46,864 bases of DNA from JBQTHD01 sp052390275 (lineage in GTDB: Bacteria; Actinomycetota; Acidimicrobiia; Acidimicrobiales; AC-14), in NCBI GenBank assembly GCA_052390275.1, contig JBQTHD010000021.1, positions 1 through 46,864 on the forward strand, in the 5' to 3' direction. The position numbers and the translations under genes were made by a program. The notes beneath the pieces were generated by a model. The model ran no database searches, was not told the DNA's origin, and saw only the letters and a program-made list of their open reading frames with translations. Below are positions 1 through 6,371 of this stretch, piece after piece. Each line of letters begins with the position of its first letter. The first letter of the stretch is position 1.

Positions 1-2
1 AA

Positions 3-191
3 TCGTTCTTCTCACTGTTGCAAAAGAACGTCCTGAACCGCCGCAGATGGCAGACCCGAGACGAACTGCGTCTGGCCATCGTCACCTGGATCGAGGCCAC
101 CTATCACCGCCGCCGACGCCAGCGAGGGCTGGGCAAGCTCACACCGGTTGAGTTTGAGATACTGCTTCGATCCGAAGCTCAAGCTTCGTGA
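3..191 (+). mobile_element. IS3-type transposase, C-terminal tail (partial)
   Basis: The reading frame is open from the window edge and ends at TGA 189-191, giving 62 residues. It contains the end of a DDE integrase core as seen in IS3 orfB proteins: a Trp-rich segment (RRRWQTRDELRLAIVTWIE), then TYHRRRRQRGLGKLTPVEFE, the usual close of the family with the catalytic Glu region lying just outside the window. The bases after the stop (roughly 191-231, ending in a GGGGCAGACCC string) look like the right end of such an element, but the other end is not visible, so the inverted repeat cannot be verified. Family call is from motif recognition. Confidence 0.8.
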
Positions 192-415
192 TGTCTATCA
201 ACCCTGCGAGTCAACCAAAGCAGGGGCAGACCCGATCGTGCGAGCCTACAAGTCGCCATCATCCAGCACCGCCTATGAACTTGAAGTCATCCACAGCTCC
301 CGTGATCGTGTTGCGGACGTAGTGAATCTCCACTCCGTTAACACGCTGCGAGAGCTTGATCCATCCAGCCGCTGCGGTCCGCCGCGGATCGGTCATGGTG
401 ACTCGTAGGACGCGT
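192..415. other. Short stretch between IS tail and tRNA-Tyr 3' copy
   Basis: Apart from the 45-residue toxin-tail-like frame and the probable IS right end, I see no complete gene here. It represents the chromosomal side of the left attachment site. Confidence 0.4.
259..396 (-). pseudogene. Small ORF resembling the tail of a polymorphic toxin
   Basis: A 45-residue frame from ATG 394-396. The segment GWIKLSQRVNGVEIHYVRN followed by TGAVDDFKF looks like the C-terminal end of secreted or Rhs/Cdi-type toxin proteins; this likeness is from memory and not verified. The upstream frame runs into the tRNA-Tyr 3' copy at 416-466, so if this was once a larger gene its 5' part is not here. It lies downstream of the original tRNA-Tyr position, outside the integrated element. 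Likely a remnant; function not assignable. Confidence 0.35.
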
Positions 416-466
416 GGGCCGGGAAGGATTCGAACCTTCGTAGGCTGTGCCGGCAGATTTACAGTC
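416..466 (-). repeat. attL: 51-bp copy of the tRNA-Tyr 3' half
   Basis: These 51 bases are identical, in the same orientation, to 2840-2890 in the intact tRNA-Tyr gene: acceptor 3' strand, T arm, variable arm and the anticodon-loop region up to the anticodon stem. Beyond 466 the match stops. A direct 3'-end tRNA duplicate is the usual footprint of a tyrosine-recombinase element that integrated into the tRNA gene and restored it at one end. Confidence 0.85.
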
Positions 467-471
467 CCAGG

Positions 472-488
472 CTGGCCGTTGCGGCCAG
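472..488. repeat. Hairpin CTGGCC-5-GGCCAG next to attL
   Basis: A perfect 6-bp stem with a 5-base loop immediately inside the element from attL. No U-tract follows. It could be a small terminator or a protein site; unassigned. Confidence 0.35.
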
Positions 489-510
489 TGGCCTTGAGTG
501 GTCCACAGTA

Positions 511-530
511 GCTCTGAGCAGGCCTTTTGT
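511..530 (+). repeat. Left copy of 20-bp inverted repeat of the element ends
   Basis: GCTCTGAGCAGGCCTTTTGT here matches the reverse complement of 2814-2833 at 19 of 20 positions. It lies 44 bases inside attL; its partner lies 6 bases outside the intact tRNA 3' end. Inverted copies in both arms are typical of integrase or accessory-factor arm sites. Confidence 0.6.
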
Positions 531-582
531 CCGGAAGCGTTGTCACTCGGTGTCGCTCCGAACCGGTCTGTTGCGCGCCGTT

Positions 583-604
583 CGTTTGCAATCCGTTTGC
601 AATC
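583..604 (+). repeat. Two tandem CGTTTGCAATC units (left arm)
   Basis: Two exact 11-bp units in direct tandem. The same unit recurs at 2743-2776 beside the other attachment site, also in direct orientation. Probable arm-type integrase binding sites; inference from placement. Confidence 0.55.
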
Positions 605-617
605 GCCGACTGCCGCC

Positions 618-1246
618 TCATGAGGTCGCCGGTGGTCCGAGCCGATCCCGCCAGTCGGCGACGGCCTCGTTCAGTCGGGCGAGGGTCTCGTCGTCGACCT
701 CGAACTCGTCCCGGGGTAGGCGACCGATGGTGTCCAGCCTCTCGGCCAGCACGTCAGCACGGAATCCATCGTCCTTGCGTGCCGCGAGTGCGCACATGTG
801 CTCCAGGCCGTAGCGCTGCGCCAACGTGAATACATCCACGAAGTCCCGTGCTTCAGCTCGGCTGAAGAGGGCCAGCAGCCTGTCAGCGGCCAGTTCCTCA
901 CCCGACAGCATCGGTCCGAGAGGTCCATCCTCCGGCGGGAGGACGCGAGCGTCGGTACCCAGGTCGACCTCGGTTCGCTCCTGTCCGTCGCTGACGGCGA
1001 GGCGGACGAAACCAGTGCCCGTTCGCTTGCGGTCGACGTCGAGCCCTGCTTGGCGGAGGGCGCTCTCAAAGGCGGCCAGGAGGCGACCGACATCGTCGAC
1101 CGAGGTCGTGAAGAAGTCGAGATCTCTGGTCGTCCGGTCGACGTCACCTCGCAGGACGAGGGCGGCTCCTCCGGCGAGCACGAATCCGGACGCCTCGGGA
1201 GTGATCGCAGGACGCGGGCCACTCGCTCCTGTAGCGGACTCAGCAA
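618..1246 (-). pseudogene. AbiEii/AbiGii-type nucleotidyltransferase, frameshifted
   Basis: The protein has the DNA-polymerase-beta-like nucleotidyltransferase signature of the AbiEii/type IV toxin family: GFVLAGGAALVLRG, then TTRDLDFF (the Asp pair that binds metal), a third acidic strand TEVDLG, and the helical tail with ARDFVDVFTLAQRYG. The N-terminal helix LLSPLQERVARVLRSLP is in a different frame from GFVLAGG; restoring one base near 1193-1200 (CCGAG to CCGGAG) joins them. The TTG start at 1244-1246 overlaps the stop of the upstream gene. The 629-bp length, one short of a codon multiple, fits a single deletion. Either a pseudogene or a sequencing error. Confidence 0.7.
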
Positions 1247-1575
1247 CGCGAGTCGGACTGGTGCCCTTCGACCCAGCTGGACCACGCGCGCCGAACCTCC
1301 GCCGGCAGCACCAGCTCCTCCCACATGTCCAGGAGCTTCTCTCCCTCCACGTAATAGCGGACATCGTCCTCGGTGCCCTCCCGCAAGACCTGCTCGTAGA
1401 CACGGGCCCGGTCCCTGCGGTCACGAAGGTTGTACCTCTTCGCGGGCCCGCTCCAACGCACGTGCCCCGGAAGCTCAATCACGCCCGAGGCTTTGGTCGC
1501 TGACGGGTCATCAATGTCAGGCGGCACGGCGACAGGACGGCCCGGCGCCTGCCGCCGGCCTTCGATCATTCTCAC
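1240..1575 (-). CDS. Partner protein of the AbiEii-like nucleotidyltransferase
   Basis: A 111-residue protein, GTG start (an ATG two codons on is the alternative). It contains a block that I recognise from small proteins encoded just ahead of nucleotidyltransferase genes in actinobacteria: a beta strand ending in HVRWSGP, RDRRDRARVYEQVLREG, then an acidic stretch leading to LVLPAEVRRAW. No helix-turn-helix is evident, so it is unlike the classic AbiEi antitoxin. Its TGA overlaps the TTG of the downstream gene, implying translational coupling. A role as the cognate antitoxin or regulator is inference from context only. Confidence 0.6.
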   Translation of the reverse strand: MRMIEGRRQAPGRPVAVPPDIDDPSATKASGVIELPGHVRWSGPAKRYNLRDRRDRARVYEQVLREGTEDDVRYYVEGEKLLDMWEELVLPAEVRRAWSSWVEGHQSDSRC

Positions 1576-1581
1576 GGGACC

Positions 1582-1587
1582 ATAGTA
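1582..1587 (-). promoter_or_regulatory. -10 box TACTAT, probable leaderless start
   Basis: TACTAT on the minus strand ends 6 bases before GTG 1575, the spacing expected if transcription starts at the first base of the start codon. Confidence 0.45.
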
Positions 1588-1724
1588 AGAGCGGCTGCGA
1601 TCCGCCGGGGTTGAGCGCGCTTTTCAGTTGCTCACAGGCCGTTCGCACGGTGTCGGATCATAATGGCTGATCAGGGGTCGAGAGCATAGCGGTGTGAGTT
1701 GAGGTGGATTCAATCAATAGAGAG

Positions 1725-2177
1725 CTAGATCTGAGAATGCCACTCTTCACCCGTGATCCGTTCCCTGTTGCGGAACATCAGGTTACTGAAGGCAATCAAC
1801 CGCTCCTGGCGCCAGAGGTCTGTGCCCAGGGCGAAGAGAACCCGACGTCCGGCCATGAAGCGAGTCCTAGCTCCGCTTATGTTGATGACTGTAATCTCGT
1901 CCACCTTCCAGCATCGTCGCCAACCTGGGAACGGCCTATACGTAACCGTCCTCTCATCGACCGACAGGTACCCGAATCGGAAGAACACAATCGGTGCGGC
2001 GTTGAACATTACAATGCAACCGATAAATCCAAGAATCTGTGATGGTTCCCACCGCAATGCTACCCACCCTATGATACAAATGGCGACCCCAATAGTCTCC
2101 ATACCTCCGAACACCATGATGCTGTTGGGCGTCGTGATGTCTGGCCGTAGCGTCATTGCGTTGGCATGAGCAGTCAC
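1725..2177 (-). CDS. Two-helix membrane protein with a PH-like tail
   Basis: 150 residues from GTG 2177 (ATG at 2156 is an alternative). Two adjacent hydrophobic segments (about residues 22-40 and 46-66, ending FNAAPIVFF) are followed by a soluble part rich in beta strands with FGYLSVDERTVTYRPFPGW, WKVDEITVINISG and ending in RERITGEEW. That layout resembles bacterial PH-domain (YdbS/YdbT-like) membrane proteins; the match is by architecture only. The gene and its flanks (about 1700-2340) have visibly lower GC and less G/C at third positions than the rest, consistent with recent transfer as element cargo. Function unknown. Confidence 0.55.
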   Translation of the reverse strand: MTAHANAMTLRPDITTPNSIMVFGGMETIGVAICIIGWVALRWEPSQILGFIGCIVMFNAAPIVFFRFGYLSVDERTVTYRPFPGWRRCWKVDEITVINISGARTRFMAGRRVLFALGTDLWRQERLIAFSNLMFRNRERITGEEWHSQI

Positions 2178-2348
2178 TTTCTGGCTACTACCTCACCACG
2201 ACAAGACTGACAAGCCGGACAGCAGGAACTGGGTCAACAGTACCGAAGAAGATTCCGAACCCAGCTTCAGTGGAATTGACAAGAGTCTTATTGGACACAG
2301 CAACACCTACGCTCTGCAACGCCCGCTCGGTTCCGCCCAACGGTATAG
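2178..2348. other. Lower-GC gap inside the element
   Basis: No convincing gene. The in-frame stop at 2346-2348 marks where integrase homology is lost, so a deletion junction probably lies close to 2349. Confidence 0.4.
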
Positions 2349-2720
2349 CACCCGGCCACGATGGCTGCGCTACGGGCTCATCGCAGAGCGCAGTTGGAAG
2401 AAAGGCTGTCGTGGGGCGCCGCCTATCAGGACAGCCGGCTGGTGTTCACCCGAGAGGACGGCAGCCCGATTCGACCGGACACCATCACCCGACGGTTCAG
2501 AGATCTCCTGAAGGGCGCCGGTCTACCGGTGATCCGCCTGCACGACGTTCGCCACACCTACGCCACCATCGCCCTGACGGCCGGCACTCACCCCAAGGTG
2601 ATCGCCGAGCGCCTCGGGCACGCCACCATCGCCATCACCCTCGACACCTACAGCCACGTGCTGCCCAGCCTCGAGGAGGAGGCCGCCAACCGGCTGGCAG
2701 CGCTCATCCTCGAGGGCTAG
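2349..2720 (+). pseudogene. Tyrosine integrase, C-terminal catalytic fragment
   Basis: The catalytic half of a phage/ICE-type tyrosine recombinase: TMAALRAHRRAQLEERL, then HDVRHTYATIAL (the H-x-x-R box), GHATIAITLDTYSHV (second His box and the nucleophilic Tyr). The first catalytic Arg and the whole N-terminal arm and core-binding domains are missing; an in-frame stop at 2346-2348 precedes the homology. First ATG is at 2361, about 119 residues against roughly 380-400 for an intact family member. It lies directly beside the intact tRNA-Tyr attachment site, the usual place of int. Not expected to be active. Confidence 0.8.
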
Positions 2721-2742
2721 AGGCGTCAGCTCAAGCACTCGT

Positions 2743-2776
2743 CGGTTTGCAGTCCGTTTGCAATCCGTTTGCAAAT
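2743..2776 (+). repeat. Three CGTTTGCAATC-like units (right arm)
   Basis: Three near-identical 11-12 bp units in direct tandem (one has GG at the second position and AGTC, the last carries one extra A). They match the two units at 583-604. Probable integrase arm sites. Confidence 0.55.
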
Positions 2777-2813
2777 CCGGCACCGGTACCTGGATCGACC
2801 GGACCGCTCCGCA

Positions 2814-2833
2814 ACAAAAGTCCTGCTCAGAGC
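2814..2833 (-). repeat. Right copy of 20-bp inverted repeat of the element ends
   Basis: Reverse complement of 511-530 with one mismatch, located 6 bases from the 3' end of tRNA-Tyr. Confidence 0.6.
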
Positions 2834-2839
2834 GTGTGT

Positions 2840-2920
2840 GGGCCGGGAAGGATTCGAACCTTCGTAGGCTGTGCCGGCAGATTTACAGTCTGCTCCCTTT
2901 GGCCGCTCGGGCACCGACCC
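2840..2920 (-). tRNA. tRNA-Tyr (GTA)
   Basis: On the minus strand the acceptor arms GGGTCGG and CCGGCCC pair (one G-U), the anticodon arm is GCAGA-CTGTAAA-TCTGC with anticodon GTA, a long class II variable region follows and the T arm is GAAGG-TTCGAAT-CCTTC. 81 nt; CCA is not encoded. The 3' half serves as the integration site and is duplicated at 416-466. Confidence 0.95.
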
Positions 2921-2938
2921 CTGTGAAGAAGGTCACGA

Positions 2939-2944
2939 TAGCGT
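2939..2944 (+). promoter_or_regulatory. -10 box TAGCGT before yajQ, probable leaderless start
   Basis: TAGCGT ends 6 bases before GTG 2951, and no Shine-Dalgarno sequence is seen. Confidence 0.45.
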
Positions 2945-2950
2945 TCTCTG

Positions 2951-3439
2951 GTGCCCAGCTTTGATGTCGTATCCGAGGTTGACCGCCAGGAACTGCGTAA
3001 CGCGGTGGACCAGGCCCAGAGGGAGTTGGCCACCCGGTTCGACTTTCGCAACACCGGGTCGAGCATCGAGTTGGGCGACAAGGACCTGACCCTGTGCTCG
3101 GGCACCGAGGACCGCCTGCGGGCGGTCGTGCAGGTTCTGGAGGAGAAGTTGGTTCGCCGCCACGTGTCGTTGAAGTTGCTGGACTTTGGCAAGGTGGAGG
3201 AGGCGACCAAGGGCACGGTGCGCCAGACGGTGACTCTGACCGTCGGGATCAGCGATGCCAAGGCCAAGGAGATTCACAAGTTCATCAAGGAAAAGGCCCC
3301 CAAAGGGGTGTCATCGCAGACCCAGGGGGACCAGGTGCGGGTGATCGCCAAGAAACGCGACGACCTCCAGGCCGCCATTGCCGCCCTCAAGGAGCATGAC
3401 TTCGCCGTCCCCCTGCAATTCAACAACTTTCGGGACTGA
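2951..3439 (+). CDS. yajQ: YajQ family nucleotide-binding protein
   Basis: 162 residues, the normal length of the family (DUF520, two ferredoxin-like halves). It opens PSFDVVSEVD and contains the family segments TRFDFRNT, the internal KLLDFGKVEEATKG, and the C-terminal KAKEIHKFIKE...KGVSSQTQGDQVRV and ending VPLQFNNFRD. In Xanthomonas a YajQ protein binds cyclic di-GMP; elsewhere binding of nucleotides or RNA has been described, so the role here is open. GTG start chosen because the family begins at this Pro-Ser-Phe-Asp. Single gene, convergent with the M23 peptidase. Confidence 0.93.
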   Translation: MPSFDVVSEVDRQELRNAVDQAQRELATRFDFRNTGSSIELGDKDLTLCSGTEDRLRAVVQVLEEKLVRRHVSLKLLDFGKVEEATKGTVRQTVTLTVGISDAKAKEIHKFIKEKAPKGVSSQTQGDQVRVIAKKRDDLQAAIAALKEHDFAVPLQFNNFRD

Positions 3440-3471
3440 CCGCCCGAAGGGCCTGGGGCCGCGGCGGGCGG
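3440..3471. terminator. GC hairpin between convergent yajQ and M23 gene
   Basis: CCGCCCG (3440-3446) pairs perfectly with CGGGCGG (3465-3471). It starts directly after the yajQ stop and lies between converging genes. No U-tract, so a bidirectional terminator role is tentative. Confidence 0.4.
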
Positions 3472-3481
3472 CCGGTGGCGC

Positions 3482-4477
3482 TCAGGCCCCGGGCGGGGCC
3501 GACACCATCCCTCCGATAGGCCCAGGGGTCAGGGGTAGCAGAAGGGCGGCGGCCAGCGAGGAGACCCCATTGCCCACCACTTCGCCCAGGCCGGGGAGAG
3601 CTACCGCCGGCGGGGCATCGACTACCGGGGCGGCCGGTTGGGGGGTCAGAGCGGCCACCAGAACCGGAACCGAATCGGTGGCCTCGTTGAGCCAGGTGTC
3701 GAGAAAGGGTTTGGGGTTCACCGGCGCCCCACCCCGGGGATGGACCTGGAAATGCAGGTGGGGGCTGCTGCCCGCGGCGTTGCCGGTGCTGCCCACGTAG
3801 CCGACCACCTCACCCCGCTTCACCGCCTGGCCACTGCGTAGCCGCTGATTGAAGCCGTCCAGGTGGGTCATGTAGAAGTACGTCCTGTCGGCCGTGGTCA
3901 CGTAGGCCGACTTCCCCCCGGTCGATTCGTTGGTGAACCGCAGGACCCCGTCGGCCGGCGAGCGCACCGGAGTGCCCCGGGCGGCAAAAACGTCGGTGCC
4001 CATGTGGGGGTGTGGGTAGGGCGTGAACCGAGGTTCCAGCCAGTCGTCCCGGTATCGGGCGGAGCCGCCGACGGGGAACGAACCCATGCCGACCGCGATG
4101 GCGTCCTGAGTCCCCACCCCCAGGGGTTCCAGAGCGGCCAGAGCGGCCAGGAGCCCACTGGTGCTCTTGGGCCCCGTCCGGGGCCCGGCCCTGGCCACGC
4201 TGGCGACGGGGCGGGAGGGAGCAGGCGCCGCAACCGGCTTGGGTGCAGCCGGCGCTGTCACGGGCGGGGCCACTGGTGCTGCCGGGGCCGCGGCCGCCGC
4301 AGGGGCGGGTGGTGGGGGCAGCAATCCTCCTACCAGGGCCTCCAGGAGGTTGGGAGGAACCACCGGCGCGGCAGACGGAACCGGAGCAGTCTGAGCCCCA
4401 GCACCAAGTGCGCCCCCAGCGGTCGCCGCCCCAACCGTGACCAGGAGTGCCAACCACGCACGCCTTCTCGAATACAC
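3482..4477 (-). CDS. Secreted M23 (LytM-type) metallopeptidase
   Basis: 331 residues from GTG 4477: an Arg-rich start, a hydrophobic signal segment (LALLVTVGAATAGGALG), a long Pro/Ala linker, then a C-terminal peptidase M23 domain. The zinc motif is HPHMGTD at about residues 156-162 and the second zinc/catalytic motif HLHFQVHP near residue 240. These enzymes cut peptidoglycan cross-bridges outside the membrane, or activate amidases when degenerate; the zinc ligands here look intact. A TTG at 4531 in frame is an alternative start, but it would put 18 extra residues before the signal peptide. Downstream of htpX on the same strand, 67 bases away. Confidence 0.85.
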   Translation of the reverse strand: MYSRRRAWLALLVTVGAATAGGALGAGAQTAPVPSAAPVVPPNLLEALVGGLLPPPPAPAAAAAPAAPVAPPVTAPAAPKPVAAPAPSRPVASVARAGPRTGPKSTSGLLAALAALEPLGVGTQDAIAVGMGSFPVGGSARYRDDWLEPRFTPYPHPHMGTDVFAARGTPVRSPADGVLRFTNESTGGKSAYVTTADRTYFYMTHLDGFNQRLRSGQAVKRGEVVGYVGSTGNAAGSSPHLHFQVHPRGGAPVNPKPFLDTWLNEATDSVPVLVAALTPQPAAPVVDAPPAVALPGLGEVVGNGVSSLAAALLLPLTPGPIGGMVSAPPGA

Positions 4478-4544
4478 GACCCAGCAAGGTTCGCCGCTGG
4501 TCCGGCCAACTCCTTCCTGAAGGCCAAACAAATCACCTCAAGCG

Positions 4545-5402
4545 TCAGGAAGCCCACTCTCGGGAGCGAAGCCGCTCGACGCGCTCGGACATGGGCGGGT
4601 GAGTGGAAAAGAGACTGGCGAACTGGACCCGCCGGCCCGACAAAGGGTTGACGATGTACTTGGAGGCCTGGGCCGGGTCGACGCGCATCGGCACGGCCCG
4701 GGCCGCACCGTCGAGCTTGGTCAGCGCCCGGGCCAGGGGCTCGCCGTCTCCGATGAGGCGGGCCCCGGTGCGGTCGGCCTCGAACTCCCGGCTTCGCGAC
4801 AGGGATGCCTGCAACAACATGGCGGCCATGGGAGCGAGCAAACTCATGGCCAACAGGGCGATGGGGTTGGGCGAGTTCTCGTTGTCCCGGCCGCCGCCAC
4901 CGAACATGGCCCCCCACATGAACATTCGTGCCACGGTGGTGATGCCCATGGCCACGGCCGCGGCCACCGAGCCGATGAGGATGTCCCGGTTGCCCACGTG
5001 GCTCAACTCATGGGCCAGAACACCCCGAAGCTCGTCCCAGGTGAGGGTGTCAAGGATGCCCCGGGTTACCGCCACCGCTGCGTGCTGAGGGTTGCGTCCG
5101 GTGGCGAAGGCGTTGGGCTGGGAGTCGGGGGTGACGTAGAGCTTGGGCATCGGCATTCCGGCCGAGATGGAAAGGTCCCGCATTATCCGGAAGTACTCGG
5201 GCATCTCCGCCTCGTTGGCCGGCACCGCCCGCGCGGAGCGGATGGCAATGGTGTCGCTGAACCAATAGGACCCCCCCACCAGGGCCAGGCCCAGACCCAG
5301 GCCGATGAAGGCCCCCTGCTGGCCGAAGGCGCTGCCGATGAGGACCAGAAGGCCACCCATGAAGGCCAGGAGGATGTAGGTCTTGAACACGTTCCTGCTC
5401 AT
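4545..5402 (-). CDS. htpX: Membrane zinc metalloprotease HtpX
   Basis: 285 residues, the usual size for M48B proteases that degrade misfolded membrane proteins. Two N-terminal membrane helices (about 8-27 and 30-48), then the soluble domain with the zinc motif HELSH at 131-135, two further hydrophobic segments (about 142-165 and 178-195), and the third ligand Glu in SREFEADRTGA. ATG 5402 is preceded by AAGGAG at 8 bases, one of the few clear Shine-Dalgarno sites among operon-leading genes here. Likely transcribed with the M23 peptidase. Confidence 0.95.
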   Translation of the reverse strand: MSRNVFKTYILLAFMGGLLVLIGSAFGQQGAFIGLGLGLALVGGSYWFSDTIAIRSARAVPANEAEMPEYFRIMRDLSISAGMPMPKLYVTPDSQPNAFATGRNPQHAAVAVTRGILDTLTWDELRGVLAHELSHVGNRDILIGSVAAAVAMGITTVARMFMWGAMFGGGGRDNENSPNPIALLAMSLLAPMAAMLLQASLSRSREFEADRTGARLIGDGEPLARALTKLDGAARAVPMRVDPAQASKYIVNPLSGRRVQFASLFSTHPPMSERVERLRSREWAS

Positions 5403-5579
5403 GCCGTGCGCTCCTTGTGGGGCTCTCCACCGGGGTCCCGGGCGAATCCCGGGGCCCTGCGCTGAACACTGCTGCTGGCACCGGTCATGGTGTCAGTTTG
5501 TGTCCTCCAACACCGCCCATGGCGCCAATCATCCATGGACGGCCCGAAATCGAAGAGGCAGTCCCAGGGCTGGGCGGTC
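5403..5579. other. Intergenic region upstream of htpX
   Basis: Holds the htpX leader with its Shine-Dalgarno site; no further gene or recognised site seen. Confidence 0.5.
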
Positions 5580-6371
5580 TCAGGCTGGGCAGGTGTCGAG
5601 CATCTGGCCGAGGGCGTCGCGCTCGGGCGTGGTGGCAGACAGCGACCAGGCGATCTTGACGCTCACCCAGGCCACGGCGTAGCGGCACCAGGCCTCGCGC
5701 CGGGGTGGGCGCCAGCGGTGAGGAGGGTCGTCCCCCTTGGATCGGTTGGAGCCCCGGGTCACGGCAATCAGGTGATCGGCATAGGCAATGTGATTGGCGA
5801 ATGCCCGCCGCCGGCTCGCGTCCCACCCGGCGGCCCCCGACCTCCAGGCCTCGGCCAGGGGCACCAGGTGATCGACGTCCAGACTGGCGGGGTCGGTGAC
5901 CCGGGCACCGTCGTAGATGGACACCCAGGTGCCGGCGACCACCTCGCAGCCGGGCCGACGCCCGACCGGGGTCAGGGATTCGGCAATGAGGGTGTCTGCC
6001 CGCGCATCGCAACCGTTTGCGTCGAGGTCACTCCAGGTGGGGAAAAGGTCCCGGGAGTAGCCGCCGGGCACCAGGGCTCCGTCGATGATGCGCAGTTGGG
6101 CCAGCAGTCCCCGGCCGGCGGCGGCGGAGGGAGGGGTGAACGGCCCCGCCCCCTGCCCGGCTCCCGCCACCTCGGCGGCCCCGGGGCCCGCCGAGGTGGG
6201 AGGGGCGGAGGGAGCCGGCGTGTCTGCCGCCGGTCCGCCGGGGCCACCTCCGTTCGGGTCGGTCCGGCCGGTCCTCGGGGAAGCCGAGAGGCTGGCCACC
6301 AGGACCAGAACCAGGACCGTCAGCCCGACGACCAGGATGACTTTGGTTCCCGACGAAGCCCGGGACCTCAC
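5580..6371 (-). CDS. Membrane-anchored/secreted HNH nuclease (DUF1524-like)
   Basis: 263 residues. An N-terminal membrane segment (VILVVGLTVLVLVLVAS) precedes a Pro/Gly-rich linker and a C-terminal nuclease domain of the GmrSD/DUF1524 type: LDVDHLVPLAEAW (the catalytic His of the HNH fold), then AFANHIAYADHLIAVT, GSNRSKGDDPPHRW (the Asn and metal-binding part) and RREAWCRYAVAWV. Secreted actinobacterial members are usually annotated as HNH endonucleases acting on external DNA. GTG 6371 overlaps the stop of the upstream lipoprotein (GTGA), a strong sign of coupling; a GTG at 6395 is possible. Confidence 0.82.
   Translation of the reverse strand: MRSRASSGTKVILVVGLTVLVLVLVASLSASPRTGRTDPNGGGPGGPAADTPAPSAPPTSAGPGAAEVAGAGQGAGPFTPPSAAAGRGLLAQLRIIDGALVPGGYSRDLFPTWSDLDANGCDARADTLIAESLTPVGRRPGCEVVAGTWVSIYDGARVTDPASLDVDHLVPLAEAWRSGAAGWDASRRRAFANHIAYADHLIAVTRGSNRSKGDDPPHRWRPPRREAWCRYAVAWVSVKIAWSLSATTPERDALGQMLDTCPA

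Larger units (their letters stand above)
416..2890. mobile_element. Remnant integrative element in tRNA-Tyr
   Basis: About 2.4 kb lies between two direct 51-bp copies of the tRNA-Tyr 3' half. It carries, in order, a frameshifted nucleotidyltransferase toxin-like gene, its partner, a membrane protein of lower GC than the surroundings, and an N-terminally truncated tyrosine integrase next to the intact tRNA. Both ends bear the same short repeats (see repeat entries). The small size and broken integrase suggest internal deletion after integration, so the element is probably immobile unless helped in trans. Confidence 0.75.

Noticed and set aside
2156..2926. 256-residue frame spanning the element end and tRNA-Tyr
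   Set aside because: It is a frame shift of the integrase fragment and runs through a tRNA gene; the catalytic motifs are in another frame.
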